A stretch of DNA of 20,405 bases, from IMG/VR virus record IMGVR_UViG_3300000553_001903, positions 1 through 20,405 of that record; one strand, 5' to 3'. The notes under the pieces were generated by a model. It saw nothing but the letters and a program-made list of their open reading frames with translations, did not search any database and had not been told where the DNA came from. Positions within the stretch are counted from its first letter, which is position 1. Every line of letters starts with the position of its first letter. Below, piece after piece: positions 13,169 through 19,929 of the stretch. Position numbers and translations under genes: made by a program. Source of the stretch: a virus.

Positions 13169-13671
13169 TGGACACAGGAATCGAAAACGCACGTCGAGTA
13201 GTGCACTGGATCGACATGGCGAAAGATGATCAGACGTTCACACGTAAGGATATCTTTAATGAATTAAACGCCACCTCGAGACACCCTGCTGTTCCGATGT
13301 CGGTCATTGATCATGTACTAGATCAACAGGTTCTTTCCGGTAAGATAAAATTAGATTATGACATGTCTAGTTTGATATGTACGGTATTGAGGAAGGTCAA
13401 GAAAGTAAACGATGTTAAGAAGTGTGACACTGATATCAAAAATCAGCTGCTAGACATCGAGATCCTCCTAAAGAAAATATTTGACAAGGTCAATCATGTG
13501 CCAGATAATTCAAAAAAGCAGCGATTGTGGAGTGCCAATGAACCGATCCCTCTAGAGGCAAAGTACATTGACATCATGTACACTGATGGTCGCATCGTCG
13601 AAAACTTCTATATCGGTAGGATGCCTCTGATGGGCAGTGACATTCTTGCTTGGCGGGAGTCAAAATCATGA
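13168..13671 (+). CDS. Protein of unknown function
   Basis: This 167-aa protein starts at ATG 13168 (TGATG overlap with the DUF932 stop; GGAGG 7 nt upstream). The N-terminal 60 residues look helical with FTRKDIFNELN...SVIDHVLDQQVLSGKI, compatible with a winged-helix. A central coil (DIKNQLLDIEILLKKIFDKV) and a C-terminal YIDIMYTDGRIVENFYIGRMPL segment follow. DNA binding is plausible but unproved. Its stop overlaps the next start (ATGA). Confidence 0.75.
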   Translation: MDTGIENARRVVHWIDMAKDDQTFTRKDIFNELNATSRHPAVPMSVIDHVLDQQVLSGKIKLDYDMSSLICTVLRKVKKVNDVKKCDTDIKNQLLDIEILLKKIFDKVNHVPDNSKKQRLWSANEPIPLEAKYIDIMYTDGRIVENFYIGRMPLMGSDILAWRESKS

Positions 13672-13841
13672 GAGCTTGGATGTATTATGAAACTGCAGAG
13701 GAACTAGAAGAGGCTGGCATTGTTCTTGCTGATGATCCTAAATTGGTTGGTCATGTTACAGATCCTGTATCAGGAAAAGAATTGGCTATTTTAATGACTG
13801 CCTCTAAAGATGTAATATTGGTGGAGGCTTCAAATGGTTAA
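13668..13841 (+). CDS. Small protein, function unknown
   Basis: This 57-aa acidic protein (AWMYYETAEELEEAGIVLADDPKLVGHV, then ELAILMTASKDVILVEA) starts at ATG 13668 in an ATGA overlap; GGGAGT lies upstream. An earlier in-frame start at 13650 has weaker support. It overlaps the next gene by 8 nt. No family recognised. Confidence 0.73.
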   Translation: MRAWMYYETAEELEEAGIVLADDPKLVGHVTDPVSGKELAILMTASKDVILVEASNG

Positions 13842-14001
13842 TTGGTTTATGCGGAATCAGAAGAGCATTGGGTACAGCATTGGTGGATTAAACATCCTCT
13901 CTGGCATCCTAAATCTCGCATTGGGGAACTACTTCCTCGGTTCGGCAGTGATTGGAACAGGTGTCGGCGTATGGGTACAAACATATCTCATGGAGAAGTA
14001 A
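13834..14001 (+). CDS. Small two-span membrane protein
   Basis: This 55-aa protein has a short polar start (MVNWFMRNQKS), then two glycine-rich hydrophobic stretches (IGGLNILSGILNLAL and FLGSAVIGTGVGVWV) that would form a membrane hairpin, ending MEK. SD GGTGGAGG lies 6 nt before the ATG. The role is unknown; small glycine-rich membrane hairpins in phages include holin-like and exclusion proteins, but nothing here decides. Confidence 0.72.
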   Translation: MVNWFMRNQKSIGYSIGGLNILSGILNLALGNYFLGSAVIGTGVGVWVQTYLMEK

Positions 14002-14004
14002 GTT

Positions 14005-14364
14005 ATGATCGATATCAATAAAAAGTACCGCACACGCGATGGCCGTGAAGTACGGATTTATGCAACGGATGGACATCCAGAAGAACCTGTTCATGGGGCA
14101 TTTAAGGACTTTGGTGGGAATTGGAATCACACTTCTTGGTACATGGATGGCACAAGCGTTTATAGCGTTAAGGGGGCCGACCTTATCGAAGTGAAGCCAC
14201 GCATCAAACGGACGATGTGGGTGAATGTTTATCCCGAATCTGTTTCGTTAAAAATCTTGAGTGTATTGTGGCCATCAAAAGAACGGGCGGACAATCAGGC
14301 TATGTCAAATCGCATCGCCTGTGCGAAGGTTGAAATAGACTGTGAAGAAGGAGAAGGGCTATGA
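14005..14364 (+). CDS. Conserved-looking small phage protein (YRTRDGREV)
   Basis: This 119-aa protein begins INKKYRTRDGREVRIYATDG, then HGAFKDFGGNWNHTSWYMDGTSV and ADLIEVKP. The R-T-R-D-G-R-x-V-R-I-Y, W-x-x-DG, DLIEV frame is recurrent in small phage beta-rich proteins of unknown function. The C-terminal half (RTMWVNVYPES...) looks like a separate small domain. SD GGAGAAG lies upstream. Its stop overlaps the next start (ATGA). Confidence 0.8.
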   Translation: MIDINKKYRTRDGREVRIYATDGHPEEPVHGAFKDFGGNWNHTSWYMDGTSVYSVKGADLIEVKPRIKRTMWVNVYPESVSLKILSVLWPSKERADNQAMSNRIACAKVEIDCEEGEGL

Positions 14365-14708
14365 CTAAGATCGTATACAATTCATGCTATGGTGGCTTTG
14401 GTCTGTCAAAGAAGGCTATTCAGCGTTACAGTGATCTGGCTGGATTGAGTCTCATCTACAAGAAAGAAGAGGATCGCGACTGGGGTAACTGGTATACACC
14501 CGATGGTGATCGTTGGGCATATAATGAGATTTCCCGTACAGATCCTTTTCTTGTACAGATAGTCGAAGAGCTAGGCGAAGAGGCTGATGGTGGCTGTGCT
14601 CGTTTGGTGATTGGTGAACTTCCAGCAGGTACGCTTTACCGTATCGATGAATATGATGGTATGGAATCAGTGTATACTCAGGACGATTATCAGTGGAGTG
14701 TTGCGTGA
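14361..14708 (+). CDS. Conserved small phage protein (YNxCYGGFGLS family)
   Basis: This 115-aa protein has KIVYNSCYGGFGLSKKAIQRY at the start, RTDPFLVQIVEELGEEADGGCA in the middle and AGTLYRIDEYDGMESV near the end. This frame (CYGGFGLS, DP.LV..VEELG, YRIDEYDG.E) marks a common small phage family without a known role. It is coupled to both neighbours by overlaps (ATGA and TGATG). Confidence 0.86.
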   Translation: MTKIVYNSCYGGFGLSKKAIQRYSDLAGLSLIYKKEEDRDWGNWYTPDGDRWAYNEISRTDPFLVQIVEELGEEADGGCARLVIGELPAGTLYRIDEYDGMESVYTQDDYQWSVA

Positions 14709-14932
14709 TGAGTGAAGTAGAGGATATGATCAAGGCATTGGACGCTGGTATGACAAATATCACTGGTATCAATGGAAAGCTACGTGAAGAAAATGAACAG
14801 CTCAAAAACCGTATTGAATTTCTCAAGGAAATGATGCAGAACGCTATTGACAGTATCGATGCTGACGATGTTTCAGGTGCATATGATTGGTTGATTGAAG
14901 GTTTCGTCGAGCCATTGAAGGAGAAAGAGTGA
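14708..14932 (+). CDS. Coiled-coil small protein
   Basis: This 74-aa acidic protein is dominated by a coiled coil (GKLREENEQLKNRIEFLKEMMQNAID) and ends WLIEGFVEPLKEKE. ATG 14708 was chosen for the TGATG overlap with the previous stop; an upstream in-frame ATG (14693) would lie inside that gene. The stop again overlaps the next start. No family recognised. Confidence 0.74.
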   Translation: MSEVEDMIKALDAGMTNITGINGKLREENEQLKNRIEFLKEMMQNAIDSIDADDVSGAYDWLIEGFVEPLKEKE

Positions 14933-15096
14933 TGCTACGTTGGTTATGGGACCTGCTGTTCACTCGCTCTAAGTGGACGATCATCAAGGAGATACCTGTG
15001 TACGATAGGAAGTATCCAGAGAAGCCCATGCATGTCATGTTCATTCTCCAAGATCAGAATGGAAACATCAAACAGAAAAAGATCGTAGGTAACTGA
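14932..15096 (+). CDS. Small basic protein, function unknown
   Basis: This 54-aa protein (MLRWLWDLLFTRSKWTIIKE...HVMFILQDQNGNIKQKKIVGN) has an amphipathic Trp-rich N-terminus that might touch membrane, and a beta-like C-terminus. Both ends overlap the neighbours as TGATG, so the chain 14361-15604 is tightly coupled. No family recognised. Confidence 0.7.
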   Translation: MLRWLWDLLFTRSKWTIIKEIPVYDRKYPEKPMHVMFILQDQNGNIKQKKIVGN

Positions 15097-15293
15097 TGGG
15101 TGCAGTAGAGGACATACACGAGCTTCGTGCCGTCATAGCTATGCACGATGTAGTCTATGGTGACAGGATCAAAGAGTTAGAGTCAGTCATCCGAGAGATC
15201 ATCTCACAGATCGATCAGGGTGGATCAGGTGGTAAGGTATTTGCTCGGGACTACTGCATCGAGAGAGCTCGTAGGGTTATGGAGAGTAAGTGA
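15096..15293 (+). CDS. Small helical protein, function unknown
   Basis: This 65-aa protein is helical (VEDIHELRAVIAMHD, then DRIKELESVIREIISQIDQGG), ending YCIERARRVMESK. TGATG overlaps occur at both ends. It could be a dimerising coil protein. No family recognised. Confidence 0.72.
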   Translation: MGAVEDIHELRAVIAMHDVVYGDRIKELESVIREIISQIDQGGSGGKVFARDYCIERARRVMESK

Positions 15294-15604
15294 TGAGTAA
15301 GCTATCAAAAGCGATCGAGACTAGCGTATACAAGTTTGCGGGCGGGTCGGCACAGGTCGACGCCACTCTGAAGTTCCAATCCAGGACGAAGATACATAAT
15401 CACGATGCTTCCTTAGATGGATACATTGACCATGTCGTCTCTAATAGTCGTAAACAGCTGATACACGAGGTGTTCGGCGAGTACATCAAGGATTTGAGCG
15501 ACATCAACGCCCTGCTGTGGAGAGACGGCAGCTATAATATGCGCCATGAGGTCAGCGACAGGCTGATGGCTCTCATGGACAAGATGAGGATTGACGAGAA
15601 ATGA
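15293..15604 (+). CDS. Small protein, function unknown
   Basis: This 103-aa protein is helix-rich with KLSKAIETSVYKFAGGSAQVDATLKFQ at the start and DLSDINALLWRDGSYNMRHEVSDRLMALMDKM at the end. ATG 15293 shares its A with the previous TGA. The stop overlaps the next start (ATGA). The base composition is GC-rich compared with the genes that follow. Confidence 0.75.
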   Translation: MSKLSKAIETSVYKFAGGSAQVDATLKFQSRTKIHNHDASLDGYIDHVVSNSRKQLIHEVFGEYIKDLSDINALLWRDGSYNMRHEVSDRLMALMDKMRIDEK

Positions 15605-15810
15605 TCATACAGCTTGAACCTACAATCCCATTAGAAACACCCAAAGGTTTTGCCAAAGCACATTTTCTTATCGACTACGGCCAAGAACATCATTTGCTAT
15701 GGGTATGTTTTCAGGATGACACTGGTGAATGCTGGTCTTGGTCTAACAAACAGGTAAAACTACAAGAAAACATCTCAATGTTACATGTGAGAAATAGGAA
15801 TATTACATAA
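15601..15810 (+). CDS. Small protein, function unknown
   Basis: This 69-aa beta-rich protein has KAHFLIDYGQEHHLLWVCFQDDTGECWSWSNKQVKLQENIS, a pattern (DYG.EHHLLW.....G..W...N..V......) typical of small phage proteins near early genes. Function unknown. The region from here on is clearly more AT-rich than the preceding genes. It ends in a TAATG overlap with the next gene. Confidence 0.78.
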   Translation: MIIQLEPTIPLETPKGFAKAHFLIDYGQEHHLLWVCFQDDTGECWSWSNKQVKLQENISMLHVRNRNIT

Positions 15811-15938
15811 TGAATGTTAACATGAAAATCCTTATCAAGTATCGTTATAAAGATAATGATGTTTGGGCATTGTGGAAGAACGAAGATGGTTCTCGTTGGT
15901 ATGAACATATTGTAATTAATGGAGTAGTCCAGTGGTAA
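15810..15938 (+). CDS. Tiny Trp-rich protein
   Basis: This 42-aa protein has four tryptophans (DVWALWKNEDGSRWYEH...VVQW) and reads like a single beta sheet. Its ATG shares its A with the upstream TAA, and its end overlaps the GTG start of the next gene. It resembles the C-terminal motif of the preceding protein only in Trp richness. No family recognised. Confidence 0.65.
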   Translation: MNVNMKILIKYRYKDNDVWALWKNEDGSRWYEHIVINGVVQW

Positions 15939-16471
15939 AACAGCCAGACTTTCTTGCTTTGATTAAAAACAAAACTGATTGGCAACCACTATTGACAGCT
16001 GTCGGACGTGGGTCTAAGAAGTTCGTTGAGCTAGTCGAAGAATATGGTGCTCATGGTGTTTATCAGGTTATTCATAAAAAAGACTTGACAGAAGATCTAG
16101 TTAATGCTAATATAGGTTATATTGGTAAGAGCACTAATATCTTCGGTCGTGTTTACGATATGAAGACTGGCCAGCATAACTGTTGCAATTATATCAAGCA
16201 CAATAATTATGATCGTTCTGATGTTTATGTACGTTATCTCTTTACCGATATCGGCAATGAAACGACTCTCGAAGATGCGCTTCATTCTGAAATGACTAAA
16301 CAGTATGGCTATCGTTTCTCATGGCGAGAAGCCTCTGCTGGTAATGATGGCGCAATGCTTCGACTTTACGAGGCTATCGACAAGATCGATAATATCGAAG
16401 AACTGAAGAATATCGCCAAATATGTTGAGGACAAAGCTGTCTCCCTTTTTCTGGAGACTTGGAAAGATTAA
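15932..16471 (+). CDS. Stand-alone GIY-YIG nuclease-like protein
   Basis: This 179-aa protein has an N-terminal helical segment (1-38) and then a GIY-YIG domain: GVYQV (42-46), NIGYIGKSTNIFGRVYD (60-76, with R73 as the conserved Arg) and LHSEMTKQYGY (118-128, with E120 as metal ligand). No NUMOD3 or other homing DNA-binding repeat follows, and the gene is on the plus strand in the operon, unlike the two antisense endonucleases. Host DNA attack or a role in phage DNA processing is possible. The start is GTG 15932 with GGAG 7 nt upstream; no nearby ATG exists. Confidence 0.8.
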   Translation: MVKQPDFLALIKNKTDWQPLLTAVGRGSKKFVELVEEYGAHGVYQVIHKKDLTEDLVNANIGYIGKSTNIFGRVYDMKTGQHNCCNYIKHNNYDRSDVYVRYLFTDIGNETTLEDALHSEMTKQYGYRFSWREASAGNDGAMLRLYEAIDKIDNIEELKNIAKYVEDKAVSLFLETWKD

Positions 16472-16474
16472 AGA

Positions 16475-17581
16475 ATGGCACAGCGACCAAAGTTGATTAA
16501 GCGTAGCAAACCAAAGCCTGTTCGTAAGACTCGCAGTGAACAGTACCTTGTGAATGTGAAGTATCTTGGTGATGAACCTACTGCTACGCAGATCGGAAAC
16601 TCAACGATCCGATCACTCAACTGGTACAATGCCATGTGCAGCAAGGAGGAGGCTCGCGAGTATATGGCTTCTTACCTTGCTGCACACAATCGTAAGGAAG
16701 ACCTCCAGCGGCTGAAGAAGGTTTCGGATACATGGCTCCCTCTTACAGCTTGCTGGCTCTCTAGGATGTCCCTAGCCGTTCCTATGGTGGCTCAGGCAAA
16801 CAACTGGGACTCACAGATAAACGAGTTTTTGAAAGAAGCCTTTACTCATCTGGAAGTCGAGAAAAAATCGATGGCTGTCGCCGATAAGCCATCGATTCAA
16901 GACCGTATCAAGGAAAGAGGCTATGATATTATCGGCGATATCGAAGAGATGATTGATAAGGAAGATTCTTTTTCTCTTTATGATTGGTTGAAGAAGAATG
17001 AAATTCCTGCTATGTATGCTGCTAAGATCTTAGAGTATTATACCCCATGGCTTGGCGAATTAGTTAATGCTTATGAAGGTAAAGTTGATGGCTATGATAA
17101 ATGGTCTAAGAAAGAACTGAAGCAGCGTATTGTTTTCTTTGGTAAGATGCTTGAGGATGCATCTAAGTACGGTTCGGTTGCTAAGAAAACAAAAGCCACT
17201 CGTAAACCAAAGCCAGTATCAACTGATAAGTTAGTTAAGAATGTTAAATTTCAAAAAGAAAGTAATGAGCATAAGATTGCATCGGTTACACCTAACTCTA
17301 TCATCGGTGCTCAAATTCTTTGGACTTTTAATACGAAGTATAATACTCTCAGCGTTTTTAATGCTATGGGTCCCAGTGGTCTTAATATTCGGGGCACTAC
17401 CATTGTTGATTTTGACGAGTCAACTTCTCGATCTATTAAAATTGGTCGCAAAACTAATGATCGGATTGAAGCTGTTCTAAAGGGTGGCAAAATTATTCTA
17501 AAGCGAATGATCGAGGAAATGGAAAATCCTGCCAATGGTCGTCTTAATGAAAATACTATTCTATTGAAGGTGACGAAATGA
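16475..17581 (+). CDS. Large conserved-looking phage protein, function unknown
   Basis: This 368-aa protein has a strongly basic N-terminal tail (RPKLIKRSKPKPVRKTRSEQY, no signal peptide) and a helical middle (about 30-230) with WNAM-like and WLPLTACWLSRM segments. A basic linker (KKTKATRKPKP, about 235-250) precedes a C-terminal beta-rich domain with GPSGLNIRGTTIVDFDESTSRSIKIGRK. The two basic stretches suggest nucleic-acid binding. The first 430 nt use more G and C at third codon positions than the rest, so the gene may be a composite. The stop overlaps the next start (ATGA). Confidence 0.8.
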   Translation: MAQRPKLIKRSKPKPVRKTRSEQYLVNVKYLGDEPTATQIGNSTIRSLNWYNAMCSKEEAREYMASYLAAHNRKEDLQRLKKVSDTWLPLTACWLSRMSLAVPMVAQANNWDSQINEFLKEAFTHLEVEKKSMAVADKPSIQDRIKERGYDIIGDIEEMIDKEDSFSLYDWLKKNEIPAMYAAKILEYYTPWLGELVNAYEGKVDGYDKWSKKELKQRIVFFGKMLEDASKYGSVAKKTKATRKPKPVSTDKLVKNVKFQKESNEHKIASVTPNSIIGAQILWTFNTKYNTLSVFNAMGPSGLNIRGTTIVDFDESTSRSIKIGRKTNDRIEAVLKGGKIILKRMIEEMENPANGRLNENTILLKVTK

Positions 17582-17808
17582 CAAGAAAAAGTTCAGACAT
17601 TATTGAAGATTTTATTAACTCGTTAGAAAAGTTGATCGATACTTTAGATGATGAATGGCATCACAATGATGAAGGTGAATGGCGTTCAGCTGATAATATT
17701 CGTCAAAATATATTGCCACTCGTTAAAGAAAAATTTAAAGAACATCTTGATGAATACATTGATCGCCGAATCGAAACGTATATGAAGGTAAATAATGCGA
17801 CTAAGTGA
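17578..17808 (+). CDS. Small acidic protein, function unknown
   Basis: This 76-aa helical acidic protein (IEDFINSLEKLIDTLDDEWHHNDEGEW, then LVKEKFKEHLDEYIDRRIETYMK) is coupled to the 368-aa gene by ATGA. It overlaps the next tiny gene by 14 nt. It may be a partner of the upstream basic protein, judging only from charge and coupling. Confidence 0.74.
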   Translation: MTRKSSDIIEDFINSLEKLIDTLDDEWHHNDEGEWRSADNIRQNILPLVKEKFKEHLDEYIDRRIETYMKVNNATK

Positions 17809-17956
17809 TAGGTGGTTTGTAAGTTGGATTTGGCCAAGGTATGGCGAAATATTCGTATGGAATCGTACTAGATTCAATGGTGGTGGTTATATGTTTGGTG
17901 CAGCACCTTATACGTATTGGAGAATTGGTCCTATTTTTGTAAAGAGGTATATGTGA
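17795..17956 (+). CDS. Small aromatic-rich protein, function unknown
   Basis: This 53-aa protein (MRLSDRWFVSWIWPRYGEIFVWNRTRFNGGG, ending GPIFVKRYM) is basic and rich in Trp and Tyr. SD AAGGT lies 7 nt before the ATG. Its TGA overlaps the next ATG (TGATG). No membrane helix is clear. Coding status rests on SD, coupling and the full open frame. Confidence 0.62.
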   Translation: MRLSDRWFVSWIWPRYGEIFVWNRTRFNGGGYMFGAAPYTYWRIGPIFVKRYM

Positions 17957-18282
17957 TGACTGATGATGAAGCAGATATGTACTATGATAAATGGCTAGTT
18001 GCAAAAACAACTATCAAACGTCTCACCGAAGGACCAGGTGGAATCATGGAGATGAAGCAGACGATTGCCAACAAAGAAACAGAAATTGATCGGTTGCAAA
18101 AATATAAAGTTTTTGTTACAATGGTAGCAAATGAGCCATCGGAACTTAGTTACGAAAAGATTAAGAACCAACGTGATTCGTGGAAGAAGCTAGCAATTGA
18201 GTTACTTGATAAGTTAGAACCTGATACTGGATTTACTGATGAAGAGATAGGGCATAGGAATACTAAAAATGAACAAGCGTAA
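17956..18282 (+). CDS. Coiled-coil small protein
   Basis: This 108-aa protein has a helical coil (GIMEMKQTIANKETEIDRLQKYKVF), a YEKIKNQRDSWKKLAIELLDKLEPD segment typical of small phage coiled-coil proteins, and an acidic end. ATG 17956 is in a TGATG overlap. The end overlaps the next gene by 14 nt. Confidence 0.75.
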   Translation: MTDDEADMYYDKWLVAKTTIKRLTEGPGGIMEMKQTIANKETEIDRLQKYKVFVTMVANEPSELSYEKIKNQRDSWKKLAIELLDKLEPDTGFTDEEIGHRNTKNEQA

Positions 18283-18742
18283 GTTGATTACTGATAGAAA
18301 CAGTTTGTCTGTCAATACTAAATCTTCTTTTCTTACTGAAAAAAATATCAAGAACATTGAAAATCATTACAAGGCTACCTATGTTTTAGAAACATGCGCT
18401 AAGGATCGTAGTGGTGATTGGGCTAACTTTCCAGCAGCTATCTTCTATACGGAAACAGCTCATCCAGAAGGTTCAAACTATTTCGCTCTTTATATTGATG
18501 ACACCAATCAGTTTATGATCGCTAATGGTTTATCAGCTGTTGATGGTGTAGTATTCCAAGGTTTAGAGGTTGAAGGTGTTGTGACATATTCTCGTTACCG
18601 TCATGATTATCGCGATGCTGGTAATGGTGCTTTCGTGGATGGCGGTAGAGATTATTTCCGCTATGGCGGTGATCAGTTCGAGGATTATAACATTGTAGAC
18701 TTTGTAGTAACTGATGGTAAATTGGAGTTTGTTAAATGGTAA
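18269..18742 (+). CDS. Protein of unknown function
   Basis: This 157-aa protein has a basic N-terminus (MNKRKLITDRN) and then a beta-rich body with YVLETCAKDRSGDWANFPAAIFYTE, SNYFALYIDDTNQFMIANG and a Tyr/Asp/Gly-rich stretch (YSRYRHDYRDAGNGAFVDGGRDYFRYGG). It overlaps both neighbours (14 nt and 7 nt). No family recognised. Confidence 0.76.
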   Translation: MNKRKLITDRNSLSVNTKSSFLTEKNIKNIENHYKATYVLETCAKDRSGDWANFPAAIFYTETAHPEGSNYFALYIDDTNQFMIANGLSAVDGVVFQGLEVEGVVTYSRYRHDYRDAGNGAFVDGGRDYFRYGGDQFEDYNIVDFVVTDGKLEFVKW

Positions 18743-18963
18743 TTGAAATTGATGATGAAACAATTGATAAAATTTTTCAAAACACCTTGATTCAAGATTA
18801 TAAAGGTTTGTTGAAACAGAAAAATGATCTTACTGACAAGCTGAATAAAGAATCTTTAAAACAATTTGAACTTGAAGATCTAAATGATACTGATCATTGG
18901 ATTAAAGGTATAGAGATCATGATGGAATATTACATTGGTCATAACTGGAAAGAAAAAACTTGA
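18736..18963 (+). CDS. Small phage protein, function unknown
   Basis: This 75-aa protein begins IEIDDETIDKIFQNTLIQDYKGL and has a central coil (QKNDLTDKLNKESLKQ) and WIKGIEIMMEYYIGHNW. Small proteins with a D-x-x-D-x-I-x-x-x-x-L...Y start are frequent in phage early regions without a known role. It is the last gene of the long plus-strand chain before the tmRNA. Confidence 0.78.
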   Translation: MVIEIDDETIDKIFQNTLIQDYKGLLKQKNDLTDKLNKESLKQFELEDLNDTDHWIKGIEIMMEYYIGHNWKEKT

Positions 18964-18982
18964 CTAATGATCTAATATACGG

Positions 18983-18990
18983 TATAAATA
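18983..18990 (+). promoter_or_regulatory. T4-type late promoter box upstream of the tmRNA
   Basis: Exact TATAAATA on the plus strand. Transcription would start near 18997, which fits the 5' edge of the acceptor piece of the tmRNA. Early read-through from upstream is also possible. Confidence 0.5.
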
Positions 18991-19063
18991 ATATATGCTG
19001 ATGTCGATGACGAAAGCGAAATAGACATGCTGGACGGGGGTGCAATTCCCCCCGCCTCCACCA

Positions 19064-19149
19064 CGGATACACTGGATAAGACCGCTGAGTCGTTCTTAAC
19101 TGCTAGAGCCAATTAATTTGGGGCGTCGTAAGGACGGTGTATCTTTGAT
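19064..19149 (+). other. Intervening segment of permuted tmRNA
   Basis: This segment joins the CCA end to the GGGGGCG start. Its ends pair as GATACAC (19066-19072) with GTGTATC (19137-19143), stacking on the acceptor stem. It should be removed during maturation (RNase P at 19150). Confidence 0.8.
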
Positions 19150-19215
19150 GGGGGCGAAATAGGATCGACAGGTGTGTTAAAGGCGGACCGAGACAGAAGC
19201 ATAAATAAGTTATCT

Positions 19216-19272
19216 GCAAAAAAAGCACATAATGACAATATTAATTATTCCGCAATGAAAATTGCTGCTTAA
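19216..19272 (+). CDS. tmRNA proteolysis-tag reading frame
   Basis: This frame would be read on the tmRNA, not from a start codon. From the GCA at 19216 it encodes AKKAHNDNINYSAMKIAA and then TAA. A second GCA at 19225 would give 15 residues. The NDN motif and the C-terminal AA match bacterial tags. TTATCT before the GCA resembles the usual TAGTC context of the resume codon. Confidence 0.8.
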   Translation, partial: AKKAHNDNINYSAMKIAA

Positions 19273-19303
19273 AAGATAAGTCTGGGGTATGAGTTCCACC
19301 CTA

Positions 19304-19867
19304 TCAAATAACGGACTCACTTTTCCTTTTTGCCCAATATTCTTTTTTCTTTAAAGACATCTTTTTTCTAGCTTCTAAATTATGTAAAGGTTTTTGATTT
19401 TCTTCAAATTTTTTATTAGCCCACCATAATTTTTTCTTTATAGATATTTTTTCTTTAGTTTCTAATGTGTATTGTTGAACTTTTGTAAGCCCTCTATTCC
19501 AACCACCAATGGAAGATTTGCCTTTATTAGTTCCTTTGCCATTTCCACCTACAGAGTTTTTCTTTACATTATAATATCTAACAGTACCATTTTTAACATT
19601 TTCTGATAATAATAATTCATTATCTTTTATCATATCTAAATATTTTTGTTCACATTCACGTAAATCATTAGTATCACTATACGTATATTCTAATACTCTA
19701 AATTTAAATGTATGTGGTCTTAATTTATAAGCTCTTTTCATAGGTTTATTTGAACAAATGTATTTGTCTTCAACTTTACCATAATGACCGCCAATATAAT
19801 ATAATTTTGCTTTGGTATCATACCAAATGTAAATATAACCAGTATACGATGAGGGATAAATAATCAT
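19304..19867 (-). CDS. GIY-YIG/NUMOD3 homing endonuclease
   Basis: This 187-aa protein starts at ATG 19867, chosen for AAAGGAGAA 6 nt upstream; a GTG at 19927 would be too close to the promoter. The GIY-YIG domain is in the first 90 residues (TGYIYIWYDTKAKLYYIGGHYG; ECEQKYLDMI with the metal-ligand Glu). NUMOD3-like basic repeats follow (GKSSIGGWNRGLTK, TKEKISIKKKLWWANK, ARKKMSLKKKEYWAKR). It is antisense to the surrounding RNA genes. Its TGA at 19304-19306 touches the tmRNA 3' edge. It probably cleaves an RNA-gene-linked target in related phages. Very AT-rich, like other mobile endonucleases. Confidence 0.9.
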   Translation of the reverse strand: MIIYPSSYTGYIYIWYDTKAKLYYIGGHYGKVEDKYICSNKPMKRAYKLRPHTFKFRVLEYTYSDTNDLRECEQKYLDMIKDNELLLSENVKNGTVRYYNVKKNSVGGNGKGTNKGKSSIGGWNRGLTKVQQYTLETKEKISIKKKLWWANKKFEENQKPLHNLEARKKMSLKKKEYWAKRKSESVI

Positions 19868-19894
19868 GCTGTGTTCTCCTTTGTTGAGCATAGA

Positions 19895-19925
19895 GTCAGT
19901 GGATATTAGTAGTATCGCGACTGAC
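19895..19925 (-). promoter_or_regulatory. Bulged leader hairpin of the second endonuclease
   Basis: Minus strand: 6-bp GTCAGT/ACTGAC, 3-nt bulge CGC, 4-bp GATA/TATC, 7-nt loop, 1-nt bulge C. This is the same layout as 1671-1700 with almost wholly different stem bases. It lies between the late box and the RBS. Confidence 0.7.
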
Positions 19926-19929
19926 ACTT

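Larger units (their letters stand above)
18996..19306 (+). ncRNA. ssrA: Circularly permuted (two-piece) tmRNA
   Basis: The acceptor piece comes first (about 18996-19063). It holds T arm GGGGG (19036-19040), loop TGCAATT, CCCCC (19048-19052), then CGCCTCC and ACCA ending at 19063. The coding piece starts at 19150 with GGGGGCG, which pairs with CGCCTCC as a 7-bp acceptor stem (one G-U), followed by GAAATAGGATCGACAGG. GTGTGTT (19172-19178) pairs with GACATGC (19024-19030) as helix 2. A tag frame runs 19216-19272. A closing hairpin (GATA...TATC) ends near 19305. The tmRNA rescues stalled ribosomes. The outer ends are approximate. Confidence 0.92.
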
